53,521 bases of DNA from an uncultured Oscillospiraceae bacterium (GTDB lineage Bacteria > Bacillota > Clostridia > Oscillospirales > Acutalibacteraceae): the NCBI GenBank assembly GCA_900540275.1, contig UQFO01000015.1, positions 1-53,521 of the forward strand, in the 5' to 3' direction. Every line of letters begins with the position of its first letter. Positions within the stretch are counted from its first letter, which is position 1. Below are positions 25,411 to 34,394 of this stretch, one piece after another. Both the position numbers and the translations under genes were made by a program. Below the pieces are notes generated by a model. It worked only from the letters and a program-made list of their open reading frames with translations. It was not told where the DNA came from and searched no databases.

Positions 25411-26841
25411 ATGATGAAGAAGAAATGGCTGGCCTTTTTGCTTTCAGTCTGCCTGCTAGTGGCTACCCTGCCATTTACGGCAATGGCTGCGGCCTCAGAT
25501 TTTGAGGTCGAGGACGGCGTTCTCCTGAAATACAATGGGAACGCAGCCTCCGTAACGGTTCCGGCAGGCGTATTTTACATTGGCGACAGCGCGTTTGAGG
25601 GCAACACGTCGCTCAAGAGCGTAACGCTGCCGGATGGCGTGTATTATATCGGCAATAAGGCGTTTTACAGCTGTAAAAATTTAAGTGCGGTATCTTATCC
25701 GAAGAGCGTCACGGCTGTCGGGGCCTACGCATTCGACGAAACGCCATGGCTTTCGGCACAGAAAGGCGCGTATATTTCCATAAACAGCGTGCTGCTCAGG
25801 TACAACAGCGCGCAGGCGTCCGCCTCCGTTCCCAGCGGAACGACTATGGTTGCCGCGTACGCGTTTGCAAATAATCTGAATGTAAAATCCGTAAAGCTGC
25901 CGGACAGCGTAACGGAAATCTCAGAAGGCGCGTTTTTCGACTGCAAAAACCTAACATCTATCACAATTCCTTCCTCCGTCAAAACGATTGGTCCGGTGGC
26001 GTTCGACAATACGGCGTGGCTTCAGAGCTATTCAGGGGATTTCGTCGTCGAGGGCGACCGTATTCTTGTGAAATATAAGGGCAGCGCAAAGGCGGTGGCG
26101 GTTCCGCAGACGGTTGGGCAAATCGGCCCGGGCGCTTTTATGAACCAGTCGGGTATAACCTCCGTGACGATACCGGAAGGGGTATACAGCATAGGAAGGC
26201 GCGCGTTTGTAAACTGCTATTCCCTTGCCGGCATTTCGTTTCCCCAGAGCCTCGTGTTTATTGACGACGAGGCGTTTGCCTACTGTACAGGGCTTAAATC
26301 CATTACAATTCCCAGGTCGGTCGCCTATCTGGGCGAGGGCGCGTTTATCAATTGCTCCGGGCTTACGAGCGCGGTTGTGAACAGCTCCCATTCCACACTG
26401 AGCTATGCTGCGTTTGCCTACTGCACCGCCCTTAAAACAGTGGAGCTTGGGAGCGGTATCCAGGCGGTTGGGGAGGCGGCGTTCTTCGGGTGTACATCGC
26501 TTGAAGAGGCGAGGCTTCTCGATACAGTCCAGGACATATCATCCTCTGCCTTTTCAGGCTGTGACAACAAGCGGCTTTCAATTTACGGCTATCCGGCTTC
26601 CTACGCCTATTCGTACGCAAAAGCATACCAGCTCGGGTTTGTTTCGATTGGAAAAACCGAGGGCGACGTAAACGGCGACGGGAAATTGTCTATAGCAGAC
26701 GTCCTTGAGGTGCAGAAGCATCTTGCCGGCGTGATTATCCTGACGCCCGCGCAGCTTAAGCTTGCAGACCTAGACGCAAGCGGCAAAGCGGACTTGAAGG
26801 ATGTCGTCGATATGCAGAAAATTATTGCAGGGCAGAGATAA
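25411..26841 (+). CDS. Secreted BspA-like leucine-rich-repeat protein with C-terminal dockerin
   Basis: 476 residues from the ATG at 25411, with AGGAG just before it. A signal peptide ends at about residue 29 (FTAMA). About nine to ten LRR_5/BspA-type repeats follow, each with a core like SVTLPDGVYYIGNKAFYSC. The last 60 residues are a type I dockerin: two calcium-loop helices, DVNGDGKLSIADVLEVQKHL and ADLDASGKADLKDVVDMQKI, the first canonical and the second with Ser for Asn/Gly at one position. Dockerins bind cohesins of a scaffoldin, so the protein is probably held in a surface complex and the LRR part binds another protein or surface. No cohesin gene is in this window. Confidence 0.92.
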   Translation: MMKKKWLAFLLSVCLLVATLPFTAMAAASDFEVEDGVLLKYNGNAASVTVPAGVFYIGDSAFEGNTSLKSVTLPDGVYYIGNKAFYSCKNLSAVSYPKSVTAVGAYAFDETPWLSAQKGAYISINSVLLRYNSAQASASVPSGTTMVAAYAFANNLNVKSVKLPDSVTEISEGAFFDCKNLTSITIPSSVKTIGPVAFDNTAWLQSYSGDFVVEGDRILVKYKGSAKAVAVPQTVGQIGPGAFMNQSGITSVTIPEGVYSIGRRAFVNCYSLAGISFPQSLVFIDDEAFAYCTGLKSITIPRSVAYLGEGAFINCSGLTSAVVNSSHSTLSYAAFAYCTALKTVELGSGIQAVGEAAFFGCTSLEEARLLDTVQDISSSAFSGCDNKRLSIYGYPASYAYSYAKAYQLGFVSIGKTEGDVNGDGKLSIADVLEVQKHLAGVIILTPAQLKLADLDASGKADLKDVVDMQKIIAGQR

Positions 26842-26889
26842 GGGTTAAAAACGTGTAACTTGACAGCCCCCATAAACTGTGCTAACATG

Positions 26890-27137
26890 GCTTACAGATA
26901 GAAAAAACGTTGATAAGGACGAAAACAGGCATAGACCTGCAAGCAGAGAGCATGCGCCGCGGCTGAAAGCGCATACGGCAGGCAGCTTGTTTTTACCGCC
27001 TTTGAGCGCGCGCCGGTAACAAGGCGCGACGGCTGGCCGCGTTACAGGCTGAAAAGGGCAGGAGCGTATTCTGCCGAAATTGGGTGGAACCACGAGCGTT
27101 ACCTACAGCCTCGTCCCTTATGGGATGAGGCTTTTTC
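26890..27137 (+). promoter_or_regulatory. T-box leader (tRNA-Thr sensing) upstream of thrS
   Basis: The T-box sequence TGGGTGGAACCACGAG is at 27081-27096, including the GGTGGAACC that pairs with the tRNA acceptor end. Upstream is stem I with an AGAGAG motif (26945-26950). A likely specifier ACC (Thr) lies at 26995-26997, just before a TTTGAGC stretch. The terminator CCTCgTCCC / GGGAtGAGG with a T-run is at 27109-27136. Uncharged tRNA-Thr should favour the antiterminator and switch on thrS. The 5' boundary is approximate. Confidence 0.93.
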
Positions 27138-27178
27138 TGTAAACTTTTCAATTGTAAGAGAAAGGAATGAACGATGTC

Positions 27179-29122
27179 ATGGCAATGGTAGAACTGAAAA
27201 ATGGCGTAACAAAGGAGTTTGCATGCGGCACTACCGCGGCTGAAATTGCAAAATCCCTTGGCGGCGGCCTGTACAAGGCTGTGTGCGCCTGTAAAATAGA
27301 CGGGGAAGTACGCGACCTGCGGACGCCCGTTGAAAAGAACTGTAAGCTGGAGCTTCTGACCTTTGACGACGAGGACGGAAAAAAGGCGTTTTGGCATACG
27401 GCGTCGCATGTGCTCGCGCAGGCCGTAAAGCGCCTGTACCCAAACGCGAAATTTGCCATCGGCCCTGCGATAGAAGGCGGCTTTTATTACGATTTTGACG
27501 TGGAAAAGCCCTTTACAACGGAAGACCTCGAGCAAATAGAAGCAGAGATGAAGAACATCGTTAAGAGCGGGCTTGCGCTTGAAAAATTAGAGCTTGCCCC
27601 CGACGAAGCGGTAAAGCTCCTGGAAGAAATGAACGAACCCTATAAGGTAGAGCTGTGCAGGGAGCATGCCTCAAAGGGCGAACCGATTAGCTTTTACAGG
27701 CAGGGCGAGTTTACCGACCTGTGCGCGGGCCCTCATCTGCTCAGTGTCAGCCCAATCAAAGCGGTGAAGCTTACAAACTGTACGGGCGCGTACTGGCGGG
27801 GAGACGCAAGCAACGCGCAGCTGTGCAGGGTATACGGGACGGCGTTCCCGAAGGCTTCCTTGCTGGAGGAGCACCTGAAAAAGCTTGAAGAAGCGAAAAT
27901 GCGCGACCATAACAAGCTCGGACGGGAGCTGGAGCTTTTCACTACGTCAGACCTGATTGGTCAGGGACTGCCTATCCTGCTGCCGAAGGGGGCGCGCGTC
28001 ATCCAGCTTTTGCAGCGTTTTGTCGAGGACGAGGAACAGAAGCGCGGCTGGCTTTTGACAAAGACGCCGTTTATGGCAAAGAGCGATTTATATAAGCTAT
28101 CCGGCCACTGGGACCATTATAAGGAAGGCATGTTTGTGCTGGGCGACGAGGAAAAGGATAAAGAGGTATTTGCCCTGCGCCCGATGACCTGCCCGTTCCA
28201 GTACCAGGCGTACCTCAACAGGGGCCGCTCTTACCGCGACCTGCCACTGCGCTATAACGAGACGTCAACCCTGTTCCGCAACGAGGCAAGCGGCGAAATG
28301 CACGGGCTAATCCGCGTGCGCCAGTTCACGATTTCAGAGGGCCATCTGATGTGCCGCCCCGACCAACTGGAGGACGAATTCAAATCCTGCCTGGAGCTTG
28401 CTATTTACATGCTGAAAATGCTCGGGCTGTATGAGGACGTATCCTACCGCTTCTCACAGTGGGACCCGGACGACAGGGATAAATACATCGGCACGCCTGA
28501 GCAGTGGGCCGAGGCGCAGAGCGCTATGCAGAAAATCCTTGACCATTTGGAAATTCCGTATAAAATAGGAATCGGGGAGGCGGCGTTCTACGGCCCGAAG
28601 CTTGATATCCAGATTAAAAACGTATTCGGCAAGGAGGATACGCTCATCACCATCCAGGTTGACCAGATGCTTGCTGAAAAGTTCGGCATGGAATATGTTG
28701 ACAGCGACGGCCAGAAGAAAAACCCGTATATCATCCACAGGACATCCATAGGATGTTATGAAAGGACGCTTGCGCTGCTCATTGAAAAATATGCCGGTGC
28801 GTTCCCGGTATGGCTTGCGCCTGTACAGGTAAAGCTTTTACCGATTGCCGACCGGCATGTGGAAAAAGCAACCGAGGCCATGCGCGCGCTGGAAGCGAAG
28901 GGCCTGCGCTGCGAGCTTGATGACAGGAGCGAGAAAATCGGCTATAAAATCAGGGAGGCACAGCTTGAGAAGGTGCCGTATATGCTGTTAATGGGGGATA
29001 AGGATATTGAGAATAACACCGTGTCTGTCCGTTCCCGCAAAAAGGGCGATATTGGCGCGATGGCGTTAGAGGAATTTTTGGCAAAGATTATTGAAGAAGT
29101 AGATACAAAGGCTAGAGACTAG
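27179..29122 (+). CDS. thrS: Threonyl-tRNA synthetase
   Basis: 647 residues from the ATG at 27179. An earlier ATG at 27167 is immediately after AAAGGA and too close to it. Domains: TGS (1 to about 60), the editing/second-additional domain with HTASH at about 71, the class II catalytic core with zinc ligands Cys in RPMTCPF, His in SEGHLMC and His in IIHRTSIG, motif 2 around TSTLFRNEASGEMHGL, motif 3 GCYERTLALLIEKYAG, and an anticodon-binding domain at the C-terminus. PMTCPFQ replaces the commoner bacterial PMNCPGH, placing it in a less common ThrRS subgroup. Controlled by the T-box upstream. Confidence 0.95.
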   Translation: MAMVELKNGVTKEFACGTTAAEIAKSLGGGLYKAVCACKIDGEVRDLRTPVEKNCKLELLTFDDEDGKKAFWHTASHVLAQAVKRLYPNAKFAIGPAIEGGFYYDFDVEKPFTTEDLEQIEAEMKNIVKSGLALEKLELAPDEAVKLLEEMNEPYKVELCREHASKGEPISFYRQGEFTDLCAGPHLLSVSPIKAVKLTNCTGAYWRGDASNAQLCRVYGTAFPKASLLEEHLKKLEEAKMRDHNKLGRELELFTTSDLIGQGLPILLPKGARVIQLLQRFVEDEEQKRGWLLTKTPFMAKSDLYKLSGHWDHYKEGMFVLGDEEKDKEVFALRPMTCPFQYQAYLNRGRSYRDLPLRYNETSTLFRNEASGEMHGLIRVRQFTISEGHLMCRPDQLEDEFKSCLELAIYMLKMLGLYEDVSYRFSQWDPDDRDKYIGTPEQWAEAQSAMQKILDHLEIPYKIGIGEAAFYGPKLDIQIKNVFGKEDTLITIQVDQMLAEKFGMEYVDSDGQKKNPYIIHRTSIGCYERTLALLIEKYAGAFPVWLAPVQVKLLPIADRHVEKATEAMRALEAKGLRCELDDRSEKIGYKIREAQLEKVPYMLLMGDKDIENNTVSVRSRKKGDIGAMALEEFLAKIIEEVDTKARD

Positions 29123-29195
29123 TTGGCGTTTTATAAGGGGTATACACGCGGGTAGGGTAACATGTGTTTGATATGTTGGAGAAAGAGGTGCATTT

Positions 29196-29741
29196 ATGGC
29201 ATCACCTAAAAAAAGAATGATTCTGACCGTCGTGCTTCTTTCTGTTATTATTATAGCTGCGGTCATATCATGCTTTTTTGCCGTTTCATGGATGAGCGGC
29301 GGGGAAGAGCAAGTGCAGGGTACCGGCATGCGCAGTACGGAGATGTCGGTCTCCCGCATAAGCACGGATGAAATTGTCAAAGAGGTCATTTTGCGAATGG
29401 ACTACAAAGACCTTTCCAAGACGGCAAAAGGCCAGATTTCCAAGCATTATGTCATACCGGACGGACTGGTAACGGATGCGACCATGTATTTGTCCAAGTC
29501 GCCGGACTCCGCGTTTGAAATATCCTGTTTTCAAATTGCGGACAAGAATTACCAGCCTCAGCTCGACAAGGTTGTGGCCGACCATATCGCTACGAAGCAG
29601 GCCGGATTTAAGGACAGCCCGAAGGAGTATGAGCTTTTGCAGAATTATACCATGGTGCGCGACGGGGCGTATACGCTCGTTGTCGTAGAGGAAAACGGAG
29701 AAGCGGCGGCGAACGCCTTTAAGGCAGTGCTGGGTAAGTAA
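29196..29741 (+). CDS. DUF4358-like membrane-anchored protein
   Basis: 181 residues. A single hydrophobic segment near the N-terminus (about 8-32) anchors an extracytoplasmic domain. The domain resembles the DUF4358 family of Clostridia: a helix with DEIVKEVILRMDYKDL, then the DATMYLSKSPDSAFEISCFQI strand pair and a long helix. A cysteine at about residue 27 lies in the hydrophobic stretch but without a clear lipobox. Function of the family is unknown. It may share the thrS transcript or start from its own promoter; a strong bidirectional terminator follows. Confidence 0.75.
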   Translation: MASPKKRMILTVVLLSVIIIAAVISCFFAVSWMSGGEEQVQGTGMRSTEMSVSRISTDEIVKEVILRMDYKDLSKTAKGQISKHYVIPDGLVTDATMYLSKSPDSAFEISCFQIADKNYQPQLDKVVADHIATKQAGFKDSPKEYELLQNYTMVRDGAYTLVVVEENGEAAANAFKAVLGK

Positions 29742-29775
29742 AAAAGCCGCATACGGTTTTCACGAAAGGTAAATA

Positions 29776-29807
29776 AAAAGGGAGGGGCTTACTGCCCCTC
29801 CCTTTTT
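29776..29807. terminator. Terminator behind the DUF4358 gene
   Basis: AAAAGGGAGGGGC / GCCCCTCCCTTTT with a 5-base loop, followed by T; it reads well on the plus strand and tolerably on the minus strand. Confidence 0.88.
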
Positions 29808-29946
29808 ACCGGAATCTTTCTTATAAACCTCCTATATGGCAACGCGTGCCAGCGTATGCCTGCGGCTATCCATGCCGGATATACCGCTCCTTTCTCTTAA
29901 TAAATATATTCTGTCCGCGGGCAGGCGGAATACAACGTAAAATATA

Positions 29947-29997
29947 ACAAAGGCACATCCCGCCGCTCTTTTTAAAAAGCGCAGGCTGTGCCTTTGT
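29947..29997 (-). terminator. Probable terminator of pyk
   Basis: Outer stem ACAAAGGCACA / TGTGCCTTTGT enclosing an inner AAAAAG/CTTTTT-type stem. On the minus strand it is followed by a T- and A-rich tract rather than a pure T-run. Confidence 0.55.
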
Positions 29998-30080
29998 TTA
30001 TCGGTTCATTCTGTTTTTATAAATGGGGTTATGTCGGCGCCGCTTTACATTCGGCAGCGGCAGCTCCGTGATAATTTGCC

Positions 30081-31841
30081 TTATTTCTCAGCATTTTTGC
30101 TGTGCGCGCTGAACACGATGCCGCGCGTGCCGTCGAGCTTGACGGTAATGCCGCTTTTTAAAAGCTTTACCGCGTGCTTTGCGCCGACGATTGCGGGCTT
30201 GTCAAGCGCCAGGGCGACGACCGCCGCGTGGGAGTTGATGCCGTCCGTTTCCGTAATAATACCGCTTGCCTTTCGGATGAGCGGTAAGATGTCGTTGGAG
30301 CTTTTGGGGATGACGAGAATATCTCCGTCCTTAAAGTTTTCCCAGGCATCTTCCTCCGTCTTGCAGACACAGAGCCTGCCGTACACGCTGTTGTGGTTGA
30401 CGACCGTGCCTGAAACGAGTACGTCGCCCACCAGATGCACCTTGAGCATATTCGTCGTGCCGGATATCCCGAGAGGAATGCCCGCCGTGATAACGGCAAG
30501 GTCGCCGTTCTTTACAAGCCCGTTTTGCTGCGCGACCTTTACCACATGCTCAAACAGCGCGTCTGTATTGTCCTGCTCCTCCACGAGAATGGGGATTACG
30601 CCCCAGGAAAGGTTCATCTGGCGAAGCACCTTTGGGCTGGTCGTACCGCTGATAATCGGGCAGGCCGGACGGAATTTAGAAATCATGCGCGCGGTCTGTC
30701 CCGTTTTGGAGACGGTCAGGATAGCAACCGCGCCCAGGTCGTGCGCCGTGGTGCAGGTCGCGTGCGATATTGCGGAGGTCACGTCTGGGCGCTCCGGAAT
30801 ATCACGCTTTCTGAATTTTTCAATATAGTCGATATCGCGCTCTGTGCGTTCGGCAATGGTTGCCATCGTCTTGACGGCGTCCACCGGGTAAATACCCGCG
30901 GCAGTCTCGCCGCTTAACATAATAGCGCTTGTTCCGTCGTATATGGCGTTTGCGACGTCCGTCGCCTCCGCCCTGGTTGGGCGCGGGTTTTTAATCATCG
31001 ATTCGAGCATCTGGGTCGCGGTGATAACCTGCTTGCCGGCGTTGTATGCTTTGGAAATCAGCTCCTTTTGGATAATCGGGATTTCCTCCATAGCAATTTC
31101 TACGCCCAGGTCGCCCCTCGCGACCATGATTCCATCGGAAACACGGATAATTTCGTCGATGTTGTCCACACCTTCCGCGTTTTCAATTTTTGCGACAATG
31201 CGGATATTGTTGCATCCGTTTTTTTCCAGCTCACCGCGCAGCTGCATGATGTCCTCAGCGCTGCGGGTGAAAGAAGCGGCGATAAAATCAAAGTCCTGCT
31301 CCACGCCGAAGGCGATATCCGCCTTGTCCTGCTCGCTGATAAACGGCAGGGAAAGCCGCACGCCCGGAACATTAATCCCCTTATGGGAAGCGATCGTGCC
31401 TCCGTTCAACACGGTGCAGACGATGTCGCCGTCCTTAATGTCTGTAACCTTCATTTCAATCAGGCCGTCATCTATCAGAATTGTGGAACCGCGCTCCACA
31501 TCCTTATGCAAATCCTTAAAGGTGATAGAGCAGCGCTTCTCGTCGCCTTCAATATTCTTAGTGGTCAGGGTGAAGGTCTGGCCGGTTTTAAGCTCCTCTT
31601 TCTGGTTTTTAAAGGTACCCGTCCTGATTTCCGGGCCCCTGGTGTCGAGCAAAGTGGCGACGGGGATGCTGAGCTCCTCGCGCAGCCTTTTTACCACGTC
31701 TGCGCGGCGTTTGTGGTCGCTGTGGCCGCCGTGCGACATATTGAACCTTGCAACGCTCATTCCGCTTAATATCAGCTCGCGCAGAACCTTTTCGTCGTCG
31801 GTCGCGGGGCCGAGCGTACAAATTATTTTAGTTTTTCTCAT
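30081..31841 (-). CDS. pyk: Pyruvate kinase with C-terminal PEP-utilising domain
   Basis: 586 residues, longer than the 470-residue standard enzyme because a PEP-utilisers mobile domain follows the core, as in Bacillus. The core has the N-terminal RKTKIICTLGPA, the signature IVAKIENAEGVDNIDEII with the catalytic lysine, MVARGDLGVEI and TQMLESMIKNPRPTRAE. The extra domain carries GINSHAAVVALALDKPAIVG near residue 545, including the conserved histidine. Converts PEP and ADP to pyruvate and ATP. Monocistronic with its own promoter; divergent from rpmE. Confidence 0.97.
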   Translation of the reverse strand: MRKTKIICTLGPATDDEKVLRELILSGMSVARFNMSHGGHSDHKRRADVVKRLREELSIPVATLLDTRGPEIRTGTFKNQKEELKTGQTFTLTTKNIEGDEKRCSITFKDLHKDVERGSTILIDDGLIEMKVTDIKDGDIVCTVLNGGTIASHKGINVPGVRLSLPFISEQDKADIAFGVEQDFDFIAASFTRSAEDIMQLRGELEKNGCNNIRIVAKIENAEGVDNIDEIIRVSDGIMVARGDLGVEIAMEEIPIIQKELISKAYNAGKQVITATQMLESMIKNPRPTRAEATDVANAIYDGTSAIMLSGETAAGIYPVDAVKTMATIAERTERDIDYIEKFRKRDIPERPDVTSAISHATCTTAHDLGAVAILTVSKTGQTARMISKFRPACPIISGTTSPKVLRQMNLSWGVIPILVEEQDNTDALFEHVVKVAQQNGLVKNGDLAVITAGIPLGISGTTNMLKVHLVGDVLVSGTVVNHNSVYGRLCVCKTEEDAWENFKDGDILVIPKSSNDILPLIRKASGIITETDGINSHAAVVALALDKPAIVGAKHAVKLLKSGITVKLDGTRGIVFSAHSKNAEK

Positions 31842-31921
31842 AAAGAGGCGCCTTCCTTTCTTGCCAAGACAGTTGTTACAGGTATATGAAAATGTAATCT
31901 AAAAAAACCGATTCAAAATGA

Positions 31922-31950
31922 ATTATACAATAAGAGCCGGTTTATAACAA
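31922..31950 (-). promoter_or_regulatory. Promoter for pyk
   Basis: On the minus strand: -35 TTGTTA, 17-base spacer, perfect -10 TATAAT, about 80 bases before the start codon. Confidence 0.75.
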
Positions 31951-32058
31951 GGGTTTCCGCAAAAGTGCGCAAGGTTTTACATATATTCTATATTTTGCTG
32001 ACATCGTGTGATTTTAAGCAGCAAATAAAATTAAATTTATAGAGACAAAAATTTTTTC

Positions 32059-32087
32059 TTGCATTTTTCGGCTCTTTATGTTAGAAT
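32059..32087 (+). promoter_or_regulatory. Promoter for rpmE
   Basis: -35 TTGCAT, 17-base spacer, -10 TAGAAT, about 40 bases before the ATG. Confidence 0.72.
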
Positions 32088-32128
32088 TCAAATGTTATTA
32101 ACGGTTTGCGCGAAAGAGGTGAAATAGA

Positions 32129-32335
32129 ATGAAAGAGAAAATTCATCCTAAATATGAGCAGACAACTATTACATGCGCATGCGGAAATGTGATTGAGACA
32201 GGCTCTACGAAAAAGGATATCCGCGTTGAAATTTGTTCAAAGTGCCATCCGTTCTTCACAGGCAAGCAGAAGCTCGTGGATACTGGCGGACGCGTTGACA
32301 GGTTCAAAAAGCGTTATGGCATGCAGGAAAAATAA
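32129..32335 (+). CDS. rpmE: 50S ribosomal protein bL31 (zinc-binding form)
   Basis: 68 residues, standard length. Four cysteines, C16xC18 and C36xxC39, make this the zinc-containing C+ form. The conserved IHPKYEQ and KCHPFFTGKQK segments are present. It is bordered by its own promoter and terminator. The C- paralogue used in zinc shortage is not in this window. Confidence 0.97.
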   Translation: MKEKIHPKYEQTTITCACGNVIETGSTKKDIRVEICSKCHPFFTGKQKLVDTGGRVDRFKKRYGMQEK

Positions 32336-32346
32336 ATTGTTTTTTC

Positions 32347-32387
32347 ACAGGGCGGCACAAAAGCATGTGTCCGTCCTGTTTTTTTCT
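32347..32387 (+). terminator. Terminator of rpmE
   Basis: Stem ACAGGGCGGCACA / TGTGTCCGTCCTGT with one mismatch and one bulge, followed by seven T. Confidence 0.85.
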
Positions 32388-32439
32388 CTTGTGCAACATT
32401 TTTATATCCTGAAAAGTAATAAGAAGAGGGAGGGCTTGT

Positions 32440-33069
32440 ATGGAGCAGTACAAAACCGTCGAAGCCGCGGGAATGGATGAGTTTACTGAAAAACGGTCGC
32501 GGTTTATCGGGTACTGCCGTCCTGTGGAAACACAGGAGCAGGCGCTCGCTTTTCTGGAGGAGAAGCGCAGGGAACACTGGGACGCCGCGCATAACGTGTA
32601 CGCCTATGTGCTGCGCGGCGGTTTTACGGAACGCTACAGCGACGACGGCGAGCCGCAGGGTACTGCGGGCGTTCCGGTGCTCGAGGTAATAAAAAAGAGC
32701 GGCGTAACCGACGTGTGCGTTATAGTAACGCGCTATTTCGGCGGCGTGCTGTTGGGCGCGGGGGGCCTGGTTCGCGCGTATTCCCACGCGGCAGGGCTTG
32801 CGCTCGGCGCGGGGAATATCGTCACTATGCAGCGGTGCAAAACCTGTCTTGTATCCTGCCCTTATGATTTGTACGGTAAAATCGCATCGCTTCTGCCCGA
32901 ATGCGGCGGTGTTTTGGAGGATACTTCTTTTACGGACAGGGTCTGCATAAAATTCCATATAACGGGCGGGCAGCTGGGGCTTTTGAACAGCCGCCTAAGC
33001 GAATGGAGCAGCGGGTCGATTCAGGCGGAAATTACAGGAGAAGCATATTTTCCTCTAAAAAACGGCTGA
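32440..33069 (+). CDS. YigZ/IMPACT-family protein
   Basis: 209 residues. The N-terminal UPF0029/IMPACT domain shows AAHNVYAYVLRGGF, SDDGEPQGTAGVPVLEVI and RYFGGVLLGAGGLVRAYSHAA; the C-terminal DUF1949 ferredoxin-like domain follows from about residue 140. Family members bind nucleic acid or ribosomes; the eukaryotic relative IMPACT acts on Gcn2, but the bacterial role is unsettled. The ATG has GAGGGAGGG upstream. It lies between the rpmE terminator and the dgt leader. Confidence 0.92.
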   Translation: MEQYKTVEAAGMDEFTEKRSRFIGYCRPVETQEQALAFLEEKRREHWDAAHNVYAYVLRGGFTERYSDDGEPQGTAGVPVLEVIKKSGVTDVCVIVTRYFGGVLLGAGGLVRAYSHAAGLALGAGNIVTMQRCKTCLVSCPYDLYGKIASLLPECGGVLEDTSFTDRVCIKFHITGGQLGLLNSRLSEWSSGSIQAEITGEAYFPLKNG

Positions 33070-33351
33070 ACCGCAAAAAAATTTCAAAAGCTTGCAGGAA
33101 CTGCAAAGGTTTTGTCGTATATTAAATTGATGGGTTTTTATGCGAACCGGGATGTCGGGAGAAGCAAAGGGATTTTAAGTCCCTTGTATTTCCCGATTCC
33201 ACCGCGGCGCATCATATTTTGTACCCCTTTCGGTTCGTTCCATTCCCGTTAGACTGTATAATTCCCTCATGTGCCGCAGGTACACATCGTTGGCGAAGGC
33301 AGTGTCATCGTCAACGGCGGTATCATTCATAACCAGGGGAGGTACCCGTCA

Positions 33352-34344
33352 ATGACTGTCAGAGAACGCACACAACAATTGGAATGTGAAAATTTGTCTC
33401 CTCTGGCATCCCTTTCCAGCAAAAGCAGGGGGAGGGAGCGTTTTGTGGAGGAGTGCCCGCTGCGCACGGTTTACCAGCGGGACCGCGACAGGATTATCCA
33501 CTGCAAGGCATTCCGCAGGCTCAAGCATAAAACGCAGGTATTCCTGTCGCCCGAGGGCGACCATTTCCGCACAAGGCTCACCCATACGCTCGAGGTTTCC
33601 CAGATTGCGCGCACGATAGCAAGGGCGCTTTCCCTCAATGAAGATTTGACCGAGGCCATTGCGCTCGGCCATGATTTGGGGCATACGCCGTTCGGACATG
33701 CCGGGGAGCGCGCGCTCGACGAGCTTTCACCCACGGGCTTCCGCCATTATGAGCAGAGTGTGCGCGTCGTCGAACGGCTCGAGGATTTGAACCTGACCTG
33801 GGAGGTGCGAAACGGCATCCTCTGCCATACGAAGGGCGAGCAGGCCGCGACGCTTGAAGGGCAGGTCGTTCGTATAGCCGACCGTATCGGCTATATCAAC
33901 CACGATATCGACGACGCGGTGCGAGCCGGCGTGATTACCGGGGATGATATCCCGAAGGAGCTTACCGGCGTGCTCGGGAACAAAACGAGCGCGCGAATCA
34001 ATACGCTGGTGCTGTCGCTTGCGGGTAACAGCGCAGACGGCGTTTTAAAAATGGACGCGAAAACACAGCAGGCGTTCGACCGCCTGCATGAATATATGTT
34101 TGAGGCTGTTTACAAAAGCCCATATGCAAAGGCGGAGGAGAAAAAGGTACCCGACCTGGTAACAAAGCTTTACCGCTATTTTCTGCGGCATACGGAAAAG
34201 CTGGACGACCATTTAAAGCTGATTGCAGACGAAGAAGGCGCTGACCGCGCGGTCTGCGATTATATTGCTGGAATGACCGACCACTTTGCGGTTCAAATGT
34301 ACGAGGATTTGTTTATCCCGAAAAGCTGGAGAAAACAGATTTAG
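33352..34344 (+). CDS. dgt: Deoxyguanosinetriphosphate triphosphohydrolase-like protein (Dgt family)
   Basis: 330 residues from the ATG at 33352 with GGGGAGG upstream. HD-domain motifs are H78 in RTRLTHTLEV and H107-D108 in ALGHDLGHTPFGHAGE, then a late aspartate in IADRIGYINHDIDD. The family hydrolyses dNTPs to deoxynucleosides and triphosphate and helps set dNTP pools. It precedes dnaG and sigA, the familiar Firmicutes arrangement of a macromolecular-synthesis operon. A dNTPase of broader specificity is equally possible. Confidence 0.92.
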   Translation: MTVRERTQQLECENLSPLASLSSKSRGRERFVEECPLRTVYQRDRDRIIHCKAFRRLKHKTQVFLSPEGDHFRTRLTHTLEVSQIARTIARALSLNEDLTEAIALGHDLGHTPFGHAGERALDELSPTGFRHYEQSVRVVERLEDLNLTWEVRNGILCHTKGEQAATLEGQVVRIADRIGYINHDIDDAVRAGVITGDDIPKELTGVLGNKTSARINTLVLSLAGNSADGVLKMDAKTQQAFDRLHEYMFEAVYKSPYAKAEEKKVPDLVTKLYRYFLRHTEKLDDHLKLIADEEGADRAVCDYIAGMTDHFAVQMYEDLFIPKSWRKQI

Positions 34345-34394
34345 AAAGTTTAGATACAGCTTGTTGGCTTTAAAAAGAAAGGATGGTGATTTTC

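Larger units (their letters stand above)
29742..30080. other. 339-base gap between convergent genes: two terminators only
   Basis: Contains the hairpin at 29776-29807 and the larger hairpin at 29947-29997, separated by about 140 bases without a supported gene. A 13-codon minus-strand reading frame at 29832-29873 is too short to call. Confidence 0.7.

Noticed and set aside
29832..29873. 13-codon minus-strand ORF after pyk, with AAAGGAG upstream
   Set aside because: Too short, between two terminators, no promoter or coupled gene seen; chance is likely.
30943..31902. 319-codon plus-strand frame opposite pyk
   Set aside because: Long only because pyk has few codons that give stops on the other strand; Ser/Ile-rich and unlike any family, with pyk itself certain.
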